DNA of 5,683 bases from Kiritimatiellia bacterium. Lineage in GTDB: Bacteria; Verrucomicrobiota; Kiritimatiellia; RFP12; DVOR01. This document shows, in pieces, positions 1-4,647 of this stretch (its first letter is position 1; the number at the start of each line of letters is the position of its first letter). The stretch lies in assembly GCA_017548245.1 (NCBI GenBank), contig JAFYMU010000092.1, positions 1 through 5,683 of the forward strand, given 5' to 3'. The translations under genes and the position numbers were made by a program. Below the pieces are notes generated by a model. That model was not told the origin of the DNA and ran no database searches. It was given only the letters and a program-made list of their open reading frames with translations.

Positions 1-715
1 CGGTCGTGCCCGGCGTTGCGGCATCGCCTGCTTCTTCACCAGCGGCCTTGCGTTCGCGATAGAGTTTGAGCGCGGCATCCTGCTTATCCATGTCCTTCTG
101 GACATTCTTGTCAGCACCTGCCACAGGGTCATAGACAAAGTGACGCGGCACGGGGCGATTGTACTTCAAGAGCGTGGCCATCTCGAGTTCAATATATTCG
201 CCAGCCTTTTCCTTGGCGGCGTTGCTCATCTCGGTCTTGTCGGCGCGTTTGCGTTCCTTACGGTCATCGCGGCTCTTGTAACCGGCGGTGACGCCAGACT
301 TGGCGGCCTTAATGGCGTTCATATTCGCTTCAGCCTGGGCGGCCATGGCACTGCTCACGCGCGCCTTCTGTTTGGCGAACCAGTCATTGGCGGCATCATC
401 GGTGGCAAAGGTTTTGAACTTGGCCGTGCGCACCCAGATGAAGGCCTTGGTCGGGAACTTGGGATAATCCTTGTTACCGGCCTTGAGGGCGGCGGTCTGA
501 TCCTTGGTCCACTTGGCCTTCACGGTGCTGAAGGCCTTGTTGAAGACGCGCTTTTCTTCGGCGAGCTCGGCCTTCAATTCGCGTACTTCTTCGGAGGTCA
601 TCAAGTAGACCTGTTCGACCTTGTACATATCGTAGAGCTGAACGCCAGTCTTGGCGGCGAGCGCGAGGGTCGAGGAGAGCGTGATAAGGGAGAGGGTGAG
701 GAGAGATTTAAACAT
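1..715 (-). CDS. Hypothetical exported Lys/Ala-rich protein (3' end outside window)
   Basis: I do not recognise this protein. The frame is open for 238 codons from the ATG at 715-713 and runs off the left edge without a stop. Residues 1-20 look like a classical signal peptide: MFK, then a Leu/Thr/Ser hydrophobic core, then ALA at 18-20, with cleavage likely near residue 21. The protein therefore probably acts outside the cytoplasm. The mature part is rich in Lys, Ala and Glu, has no Cys and looks mostly helical. It has a charged stretch near residues 45-55, two WxxK/W-containing segments (about 67-115) and a very basic patch (about 145-160). The end visible here is an acidic/Ala/Gly/Thr tail. 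The start is well supported: AGGA lies 8 nt upstream, and the ATG overlaps the TAA of the BI-1 gene as TAATG, so the two are probably translationally coupled. The long plus-strand frame covering the same bases is a shadow. Confidence is high that this is a gene, but its function is unknown. Confidence 0.82.
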   Translation of the reverse strand, partial: MFKSLLTLSLITLSSTLALAAKTGVQLYDMYKVEQVYLMTSEEVRELKAELAEEKRVFNKAFSTVKAKWTKDQTAALKAGNKDYPKFPTKAFIWVRTAKFKTFATDDAANDWFAKQKARVSSAMAAQAEANMNAIKAAKSGVTAGYKSRDDRKERKRADKTEMSNAAKEKAGEYIELEMATLLKYNRPVPRHFVYDPVAGADKNVQKDMDKQDAALKLYRERKAAGEEAGDAATPGTT

Positions 716-1437
716 TAGTCGCGTCCTTTCCCGCCTAAGATGCGGAGCAAAAAGAGGAAGAGGTTAATGAAGTCAAGGTAGAGTTCAAGCGCGCAAAGAA
801 TGCCCAGGCGCTGAACGGTGGTTTGGTCTAACGTGTATTGCTGTTCGGCCAAGAGGCGCACCTTCTGGGCGTCCCATGCCGTCAACACGATGAAGATGCC
901 GACGCCCACGTAGGAGAGGAGGCTATGCAGCCCCGTCGAGCCAACGAAGATGTTGACAATCGAGGCGAGGATGACGCCCCACAACGCCATGATGGCGATG
1001 CGACCCGCGCCACTGAGGTTCGCCGAGGTGAGCGAACCGAAGAGGGCCATGCCCGCGAAGGTGCCTGCGGTGATGAAGAAGACCGATTGGATGGTACCCA
1101 ATTCGTAGATCAAGAAGATGAGCGAGAGGGTGACGCCATTCAACACCGAGTAGAGGGCGAAGAGTAAGGTGGCGGCGATGACCGGCAGTTTGTGGATTGC
1201 GGCCGAGAGGGTGAAGACGAGCAACAATTCTGCAATCGTGCAAATCGTGAAGAGGCCCGTGGGGAGGGTTGCCTTTTGGGTCAGGTAGTGATTGGCAATC
1301 AGCCAAGCAATTGCGCCCGAAATGGCTAAGCCCACCGACATCCAACCGTAGGTGAAGTTGTAGACACGATTTAAGCTTTTGGTGAAATCCGTCGCAGCGT
1401 GTTCTGCAAAGGTATCAGGATTATACATAGAGTTCAT
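715..1437 (-). CDS. Bax inhibitor-1/YccA (YbhL, BsYetJ-like) family membrane protein
   Basis: This 240-residue protein belongs to the TMBIM/BI-1 family of inner-membrane proteins. Some bacterial members (Bacillus subtilis YetJ) are pH-gated calcium leak channels; others (YccA) modulate the FtsH protease. About seven hydrophobic helices can be read: roughly residues 30-50, 58-80, 84-110, 115-135, 145-165, 170-188 and 210-235. Family marks are the YxxTxGWMSVGLAISG-like first helix, FALYSVLNGVTLS (93-105), TAGTFAGMALFG (123-134), TAWDAQK (186-192) and the C-terminal ALELYLDFINLFLFLLRILG. Asp189 and Asp222 match the two conserved aspartates that form the proton-sensing pair in YetJ. Length is normal. 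The start is the ATG at 1437, with AGGAG 6 nt upstream; Met4 is a poorer choice. The gene ends in TAATG, which shares a base with the start of the downstream exported protein. Family assignment is secure, but substrate and role here are inferred from relatives only. Confidence 0.95.
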   Translation of the reverse strand: MNSMYNPDTFAEHAATDFTKSLNRVYNFTYGWMSVGLAISGAIAWLIANHYLTQKATLPTGLFTICTIAELLLVFTLSAAIHKLPVIAATLLFALYSVLNGVTLSLIFLIYELGTIQSVFFITAGTFAGMALFGSLTSANLSGAGRIAIMALWGVILASIVNIFVGSTGLHSLLSYVGVGIFIVLTAWDAQKVRLLAEQQYTLDQTTVQRLGILCALELYLDFINLFLFLLRILGGKGRD

Positions 1438-1443
1438 TTTTGA

Positions 1444-1448
1444 CTCCT
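1444..1448 (-). promoter_or_regulatory. Ribosome binding site of the BI-1 gene
   Basis: AGGAG (within AAAGGAG) lies 6 nt before the ATG at 1437. This favours Met1 over the in-frame Met4. Confidence 0.85.
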
Positions 1449-1463
1449 TTCAACTCGTCTCAT

Positions 1464-1492
1464 ATCATACCATAATATGAAGTCTCGAAAAA
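1464..1492 (-). promoter_or_regulatory. Possible promoter of the BI-1 / exported-protein unit
   Basis: A TATGAT -10-like hexamer (1469-1464) lies in an A/T-rich stretch about 27 nt before the BI-1 start. The hexamer 17 nt upstream (TTTTTC, 1492-1487) is a poor -35. The preceding gene seems to end with a hairpin at 1557-1590, so a promoter is expected in this gap. This exact one is only a candidate. An overlapping TATTAT (1477-1472) is an alternative -10 but has no good -35. Confidence 0.35.
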
Positions 1493-1556
1493 TTCGGATT
1501 CGTGCAACTTTACGCAGTTTGTGGGATAAAAGTTACAGAAATGGGGGTAAACGAAG

Positions 1557-1590
1557 CACGGTGCAACGTTTTTTCAAACATCGCACCGTG
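1557..1590 (-). terminator. Stable hairpin after the flavoprotein gene (terminator-like, weak U tract)
   Basis: As minus-strand RNA this folds into a 15-bp stem (CACGGTGC plus GATGTTT paired with AAACGTT plus GCACCGTG) closed by a GAAA tetraloop. Two pairs are G-U on the minus strand and would be A-C mismatches on the plus strand, so the structure fits minus-strand transcription. It lies 25 nt past the stop codon of the flavoprotein gene. What follows is CUUCGUUUACC, not a clean U run, so it may be an inefficient terminator, a 3'-end stabiliser or a Rho-dependent end. A small hairpin (AGCGT-TCG-ACGCT, 1595-1607) lies between it and the stop codon. Confidence 0.5.
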
Positions 1591-1615
1591 GATGAGCGTC
1601 GAACGCTGGGGCTGC

Positions 1616-2242
1616 TTAACGGTTCTTCGTGATGAAGTTGGTTGCAATCCAGGGTTCCTGCGTCGGCAACGGTACGCCCGATTCCGCCTTGGCTTTGAGC
1701 AAGTAGGCCATGTTGCGAGCGAGGGTGCGCATCGTCTGCAAGCCTTCCAAGTCCTTACGTACGTCATCGGGTTTGAAGCCGTGGGTCGAGTTCCAGTACT
1801 GGCTGGTAGCCAAGGGCATCTGTTGGATGGTAAAATACTTGTTGAGGCGGTCAAAGGCGGAACTGGCACCGCCGCGACGGCAGTTGACCACGCAGGCGGC
1901 GGGTTTGTGGATGAGATGTTCGCCGAGCGAGAAGAAGACGCGATCCAAGATGGCGCAGAGGCTACCCGCGGGGGCGGCGTAGTAGACGGGCGAACCCACC
2001 ACAAGGCCATCGCACTGTTGAATCTTTTCCATCAAATCGTTGTAGAGTTTATCTTGGAAGGCGCAACGACCCAATCCCTTGCGACACTGCCAGCAACCGA
2101 TACAGCCCTGCACGGGTTGATTGCCAATCCAAAAGATTTCGCTGTCAATGTTTTCAGCCTTCAACGTTTCTGCGATTTCCGTGAGAGCGGTGAAGGTGCA
2201 CCCTTCTTGGTGCGGACTACCATTGATTAATAAGACTTTCAT
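1616..2242 (-). CDS. Flavodoxin-fold NAD(P)H-dependent FMN reductase / iron-sulfur flavoprotein-like
   Basis: This 208-residue protein belongs to the NADPH-dependent FMN reductase / flavodoxin-like superfamily. These are cytoplasmic proteins that bind FMN and pass electrons to quinones, flavins or other acceptors. Seen in the sequence: MKVLLINGSPHQEG (1-14), whose GSP loop is the usual FMN-phosphate contact; GSPVYYAAPAG (83-93), the second flavin-binding loop; and an NCRRGG segment (120-125). Residues 47-60 carry CX2CX2CX6C (Cys47, 50, 53, 60), like the compact cluster motif of archaeal and bacterial iron-sulfur flavoproteins (Isf), so a [4Fe-4S] cluster is plausible but not proved. The start is set by AGGAGG 5 nt upstream of the ATG at 2242. 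An in-frame extension to 2335 would add 31 residues with no family resemblance and would run into the terminator. The gene appears monocistronic. Which electron donor and acceptor it uses cannot be read from sequence. Confidence 0.92.
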   Translation of the reverse strand: MKVLLINGSPHQEGCTFTALTEIAETLKAENIDSEIFWIGNQPVQGCIGCWQCRKGLGRCAFQDKLYNDLMEKIQQCDGLVVGSPVYYAAPAGSLCAILDRVFFSLGEHLIHKPAACVVNCRRGGASSAFDRLNKYFTIQQMPLATSQYWNSTHGFKPDDVRKDLEGLQTMRTLARNMAYLLKAKAESGVPLPTQEPWIATNFITKNR

Positions 2243-2247
2243 AATGT

Positions 2248-2253
2248 CCTCCT
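2248..2253 (-). promoter_or_regulatory. Ribosome binding site that decides the flavoprotein start
   Basis: A full AGGAGG lies 5 nt upstream of the ATG at 2242. It rules out the longer in-frame start at 2335. Confidence 0.88.
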
Positions 2254-2259
2254 CTAAAA

Positions 2260-2293
2260 CGTATAGTGTTGCCGAAAATGGGCTCGTTGTCAA
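2260..2293 (-). promoter_or_regulatory. Possible promoter of the flavoprotein gene
   Basis: A perfect -35 hexamer TTGACA lies at 2293-2288. The best -10-like hexamers are CACTAT (2268-2263, 19-nt spacer) and TATACG (2265-2260, 22-nt spacer), so the spacing is long. It sits between the terminator of the upstream gene and the AGGAGG, exactly where a promoter is needed. Position is convincing; the match itself is only fair. Confidence 0.45.
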
Positions 2294-2315
2294 CCCGAAA
2301 GTGCGCGCTTGATAC

Positions 2316-2352
2316 AAAAAAGAGATAAGCCGCACAACGGAGGCCTATCTCT
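2316..2352 (-). terminator. Factor-independent terminator of the CsoR-family gene
   Basis: Minus-strand RNA forms an 11-bp stem, AGAGATAGGCC with GGCTTATCTCT (one G-U pair), with a 10-nt loop, followed directly by a run of six U. It lies 24 nt past the stop codon at 2377. The stem plus U run is textbook for the minus direction. There is no matching T run on the plus side. Confidence 0.92.
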
Positions 2353-2376
2353 TCTCTCAATTACGCGCGGGGCGCG

Positions 2377-2670
2377 TTACTTCATACGGCAGAAGTAATC
2401 AATCGCGGTCGCCGTCTTTTCAGCCGTTTCTTCTGCGGCAGCACGGGTGCGAGCACATTCGCTGATCTGGGTCGCGATGTGACGTTCCAAGAGCAACTGA
2501 CCGACGCGGTGCAATGCACTCTTCGCAGCATTCACCTGCAAGAGGATGGATTCGCAGGACTTGCCTTCCTTCAGCATGCGTTCAACGCCTTGGCACTGGC
2601 CAATCACCTTATGAATACGTGCGTAAACATCCGGTGTATCAAGCGCGATGTCTTTGATTGTCTTTGCCAT
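2377..2670 (-). CDS. CsoR/RcnR/FrmR-family (DUF156) transcriptional repressor
   Basis: This 97-residue all-helical protein belongs to the family of small tetrameric repressors that sense Cu(I), Ni/Co, formaldehyde or persulfide and release DNA when loaded. Family marks: RIHKVIGQCQGVERML (18-33), the CESILLQVNAAKSALHRVGQLLLERHI stretch (39-65) and a tail typical in length. Cys39 aligns with the invariant ligand Cys (Cys36 of M. tuberculosis CsoR), and His64 with its His61. The third CsoR ligand position (Cys65 there) is Gln68 here, with HIATQ in place of the usual HxxHC. Extra cysteines are at 26, 72 and 94. So the usual Cu(I) set is incomplete and the inducer cannot be assigned; a thiol-reactive or aldehyde signal is as likely as a metal. 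No metal pump or chaperone gene is adjacent. The start is the ATG at 2670, with AAAGG 9 nt upstream. It is probably self-regulated through the repeat at 2736-2759. Confidence 0.93.
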   Translation of the reverse strand: MAKTIKDIALDTPDVYARIHKVIGQCQGVERMLKEGKSCESILLQVNAAKSALHRVGQLLLERHIATQISECARTRAAAEETAEKTATAIDYFCRMK

Positions 2671-2707
2671 AATAGTAAACCTTTCCTGTCTCAGAATTGT
2701 ATACGTT

Positions 2708-2725
2708 GCTCTAGCATTCTAGAGC
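2708..2725. repeat. Perfect inverted repeat in the leader of the CsoR-family gene
   Basis: GCTCTAG-CATT-CTAGAGC: two perfect 7-bp arms around a 4-nt centre. It lies 38-55 bp before the ATG, downstream of the predicted transcription start near 2736. It could be a second repressor site or a 5'UTR hairpin. A GTGGGG tract adjoins it on the minus strand, and family operators often contain G tracts. Confidence 0.7.
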
Positions 2726-2735
2726 CCCACGAGTT

Positions 2736-2759
2736 GCGTAATATCATAGTACATTACGC
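2736..2759. promoter_or_regulatory. Candidate operator: perfect inverted repeat over the CsoR-gene promoter
   Basis: Arms GCGTAAT (2736-2742) and ATTACGC (2753-2759) are perfect 7-bp complements around a 10-bp centre. The repeat covers the whole -10 hexamer, much of the spacer and the predicted start of transcription. That is the expected place for an autorepressor. That the neighbouring DUF156 protein binds it is inference. The sequence lacks the central G/C tract of known CsoR and RcnR sites. Confidence 0.6.
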
Positions 2760-2771
2760 GTTAAAACTCAA
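2743..2771 (-). promoter_or_regulatory. Sigma70-type promoter of the CsoR-family gene
   Basis: The -35 is TTGAGT (2771-2766), the spacer is exactly 17 nt and the -10 is TATGAT (2748-2743, five of six consensus bases). Transcription would start near 2736, giving a leader of about 66 nt. This is the best promoter in the window. A second -10-like TACAAT (2701-2696) lies closer to the gene but has no recognisable -35. Confidence 0.72.
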
Positions 2772-2783
2772 GTCATAACCCTT

Positions 2784-2849
2784 AAAAAGCCTGAAAAATG
2801 GGGATTTCGTGCTAAAAAGGGGGTGTTTTAGAACATTTTAGGAGTTTTT
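2784..2849. other. Helically phased A/T tracts (likely curved DNA) upstream of the promoter
   Basis: Runs of 4-5 A/T bases recur about once per helical turn: A5 at 2784, A5 at 2794, ATTT at 2804, A5 at 2814, T4 at 2826, T4 at 2836 and T5 at 2845. Such phasing is known to bend DNA. It starts 12 bp upstream of the -35 of the CsoR-family promoter, in an otherwise empty 241-bp gap. No gene is visible in the gap. Confidence 0.6.
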
Positions 2850-2886
2850 GAAATCACTTAACAGAAAACCTGCGTCATGCGAAGCG

Positions 2887-2905
2887 AAAAACGCGCGGAT
2901 GCGTT
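2887..2905 (-). terminator. Weak terminator candidate after the AEC transporter gene
   Basis: Minus-strand RNA can form AACGC-ATCCGC-GCGUU followed by UUU, 6 nt past the stop codon. The stem is only 5 bp (6 with a G-U pair) and part of the U run is used in the stem. It is plausible as the end of the operon but weak. Confidence 0.35.
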
Positions 2906-2911
2906 CGCCCC

Positions 2912-3877
2912 TTAGCAAGAGCCCAATAACCAAAGCCCGATAGGTACTGTGATAATGCAGAGGGCATGGGTATTGAGAATCATTGCCGAGATGAAGGGGA
3001 TGTCGCCGCCATAGACTTCGGCCATCGAGACGCTCACCATCGCGCCGGGCATCAAGGCGATGACGCCGAAGACGAACCGTTGGGCATCGGTCAACGGGAG
3101 GATGTAGAGCAGGGTCAAGATGATGGCGGGGATGACAATCATGCGCAAGGTCGTGACGACGAGTTGCGGATAGGTGAAGAGACCCGTCAAACGGAGTTGG
3201 CCCAAACGCATGCCGCAGACCAAGGCGCTAGCAGGGATTGTCGCATTACCTAAATAAGTATAGAGCGTGTTCAACATCACCTTGGTGAATTGGCACGACG
3301 TCAGGGTTTCAGGGGTAATGGCAAAGAAGTGGAAGACGACCAAACAGCTAATCGCGAGCAAGAGGGCCAAGATTGGCGGACGGAGCAACATGGAGGGAAG
3401 GGTCTTGAGATTGAGTTTCTTCCCAGTGAAGGTGCGGAAGGCGAGGGTCCACATGAGGGTGTCGGAGGCAATGGTGGTGAGCGCGACCATCGCAATGCCC
3501 TCTTCGCCCAACGGGGTGCCAGCGATAATCATGATGGGCACGAAGGAGTAGTTGTTCATCGTGCAGGTGAAGTGGAAGGCACGACGGGTCGGGGCTTTGA
3601 TGTGGCGCACAAGGGTTCGCTTGGCCAACCAGCCCACGCTCCAACCAATTAAGATAATTCCCGCGGCACCTGCAGGGAGCACCCATTGTTCGGCGAGTTG
3701 ATTCAAGGTATACTTGCGCAGAATGGAGGAAAAGAGAAGGCAGGGATAGAAGACGCGGATGAGCAGGAGGGAGAGCTGCGTGGAAAAGTCCTGTGAAAAC
3801 CACTTTTGGCGTGTCGCAAAGACGCCAATACCGATAATCACAAAAATTCCCAAAATCTGTGTGGCAATCGTAAGCAT
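2912..3877 (-). CDS. AEC (auxin efflux carrier) family transporter
   Basis: This 321-residue polytopic membrane protein matches the AEC family (PF03547-type). Bacterial members export or exchange small organic anions such as malate or other carboxylates. About ten hydrophobic segments are visible in two halves split by a basic loop (RTFTGKKLNLKTLPSMLLRPP, about 148-168). Family marks: RVFYPCLLFSSI (41-52) in the second helix, NNYSFVPIMI (108-117) with the conserved Asn-x-x-Phe-x-Pro, LGNATIPASALVCGMRLG (209-226), RMIVIP (245-250) and MPGAM (276-280). Length is normal for the family. The start is the ATG at 3877 with GGAG 7 nt upstream. It lies 34 nt after the glycosyltransferase stop with no terminator between, so it is probably the last gene of the ispG operon. 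The substrate cannot be told from sequence, and a link to lipid or glycan work is not shown. Confidence 0.93.
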   Translation of the reverse strand: MLTIATQILGIFVIIGIGVFATRQKWFSQDFSTQLSLLLIRVFYPCLLFSSILRKYTLNQLAEQWVLPAGAAGIILIGWSVGWLAKRTLVRHIKAPTRRAFHFTCTMNNYSFVPIMIIAGTPLGEEGIAMVALTTIASDTLMWTLAFRTFTGKKLNLKTLPSMLLRPPILALLLAISCLVVFHFFAITPETLTSCQFTKVMLNTLYTYLGNATIPASALVCGMRLGQLRLTGLFTYPQLVVTTLRMIVIPAIILTLLYILPLTDAQRFVFGVIALMPGAMVSVSMAEVYGGDIPFISAMILNTHALCIITVPIGLWLLGSC

Positions 3878-3911
3878 ACTGAATCTCCAGAGCGTGCGTT
3901 AACGGCGCGGG

Positions 3912-4631
3912 TTATCGACGAAAGGCTAATTTGAGCACCAACAAAATGGCTTCCTTTGCAATCGCGAGGGACATCTTGGAGGTGCCTGCCACACGGTCTG
4001 CAAAGACGATGGGGATTTCTTTAATGGTAAAACCCTTGCGCCAAGCGGTGTGGGTGACTTCAATTTGAAAACCATATCCTTCGGCTGCGATTTGGTCCAA
4101 TTGGATGGCCTCCAGAACGGTTCGGTGGAAACATTTGAAGCCGCCGGTCGGGTCCATCACGGGCATTCGTGTAAAGAGGCGGACATAGATGCCGGCGCCA
4201 TAGCTGAGCATAAGACGGCGAAGCGGCCAATTCAGTACGCGGCAACCGCCTTTGTAGCGCGAACCGATGACGAGGTCTGCGGTTTCGGTGGCGCCTAAGA
4301 GGCGCGGGAGATCCTTGGGATCGTGGGAGAAGTCGGCGTCGGTTTGGATGATGAAGGCGTAATCGCGTTGGAGGGCCCACTGGAAACCTGCGACATAGGC
4401 TCGGCCAAGGCCCTCTTTCTGCGTGCGGTGCAGGACAAAGATGGCGGGGTTGGCCTCTGCAAGACGGTCGGCAATCGCGCCAGTACCATCGGGCGAGTTG
4501 TCGTCAACAATGAGGATATGGGCGGTGGGCAAATGGGTGAAAACGGCTTCAGTAAAGGCTTCAATATTCTCTTTCTCGTTGTAGGTCGGCACCACAACGA
4601 GGGTTTTGGCCATACGTTCGGTAAGGGTCAT
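3912..4631 (-). CDS. Polyprenol-phosphate mannose synthase-like GT2 glycosyltransferase (DPM1 type)
   Basis: This 239-residue GT2 enzyme is of the DPM1/Ppm1 type. The family transfers a sugar, usually mannose from GDP-mannose, to a polyprenyl phosphate on the cytoplasmic membrane face. Motifs in order: VVVPTYNEKENI (12-23), VDDNSPDGT (42-50), GLGRAY (74-79), TDADFSHDP (97-105) with the metal-binding DxD (Asp98, Asp100), GSRYKGG (123-129), DPTGGFKCF (160-168), GYGFQIE (185-191), KEIPIVFADR (204-213) and the family end motif GTSKMS (216-221). It has no C-terminal membrane or GtrA domain, which fits the soluble single-domain form. The start at 4631 follows AAGGA at 11 nt, and that AAGGA overlaps the ispG stop. 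A TTG at 4652 would lie inside ispG, and the Met at 4613 has no ribosome site. The gene is 14 nt from ispG, so co-expression is near certain. Sugar identity (mannose or another hexose) is inferred from family. Confidence 0.93.
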   Translation of the reverse strand: MTLTERMAKTLVVVPTYNEKENIEAFTEAVFTHLPTAHILIVDDNSPDGTGAIADRLAEANPAIFVLHRTQKEGLGRAYVAGFQWALQRDYAFIIQTDADFSHDPKDLPRLLGATETADLVIGSRYKGGCRVLNWPLRRLMLSYGAGIYVRLFTRMPVMDPTGGFKCFHRTVLEAIQLDQIAAEGYGFQIEVTHTAWRKGFTIKEIPIVFADRVAGTSKMSLAIAKEAILLVLKLAFRR

Positions 4632-4642
4632 TGTATTTAAAA

Positions 4643-4647
4643 TCCTT
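4643..4647 (-). promoter_or_regulatory. Ribosome binding site of the glycosyltransferase, overlapping the ispG stop
   Basis: AAGGA lies 11 nt before the ATG at 4631 and shares bases with the TAA (4648-4646) that ends ispG. This implies coupled translation. The spacing is a little long. Confidence 0.6.

Noticed and set aside
140..718. 192-codon plus-strand open frame
   Set aside because: It is the antisense shadow of the exported-protein gene, which has a signal peptide, ribosome site and coupled start. The plus-strand product resembles no family and has no ribosome site of note.
1502..2230. 242-codon plus-strand open frame
   Set aside because: It lies antisense to the well-supported flavoprotein gene and begins at a GTG inside the hairpin/promoter region. 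The product has no recognisable motifs.
2240..2335. N-terminal extension of the flavoprotein to 2335
   Set aside because: It would start inside the upstream gene's terminator and add 31 unrelated residues before MKVLLINGSP. AGGAGG precedes the ATG at 2242.
2363..2377. GC-rich palindrome ACGCGC-GGG-GCGCGT at the end of the CsoR-family gene
   Set aside because: It overlaps the stop codon and is short. The nearby 11-bp stem with six U explains termination, so I give it no separate role.
2696..2724. Second promoter for the CsoR-family gene using TACAAT
   Set aside because: The -10 match is good, but the hexamer 17 nt upstream is CTCTAG, part of the inverted repeat and unlike a -35. The upstream promoter is much better.
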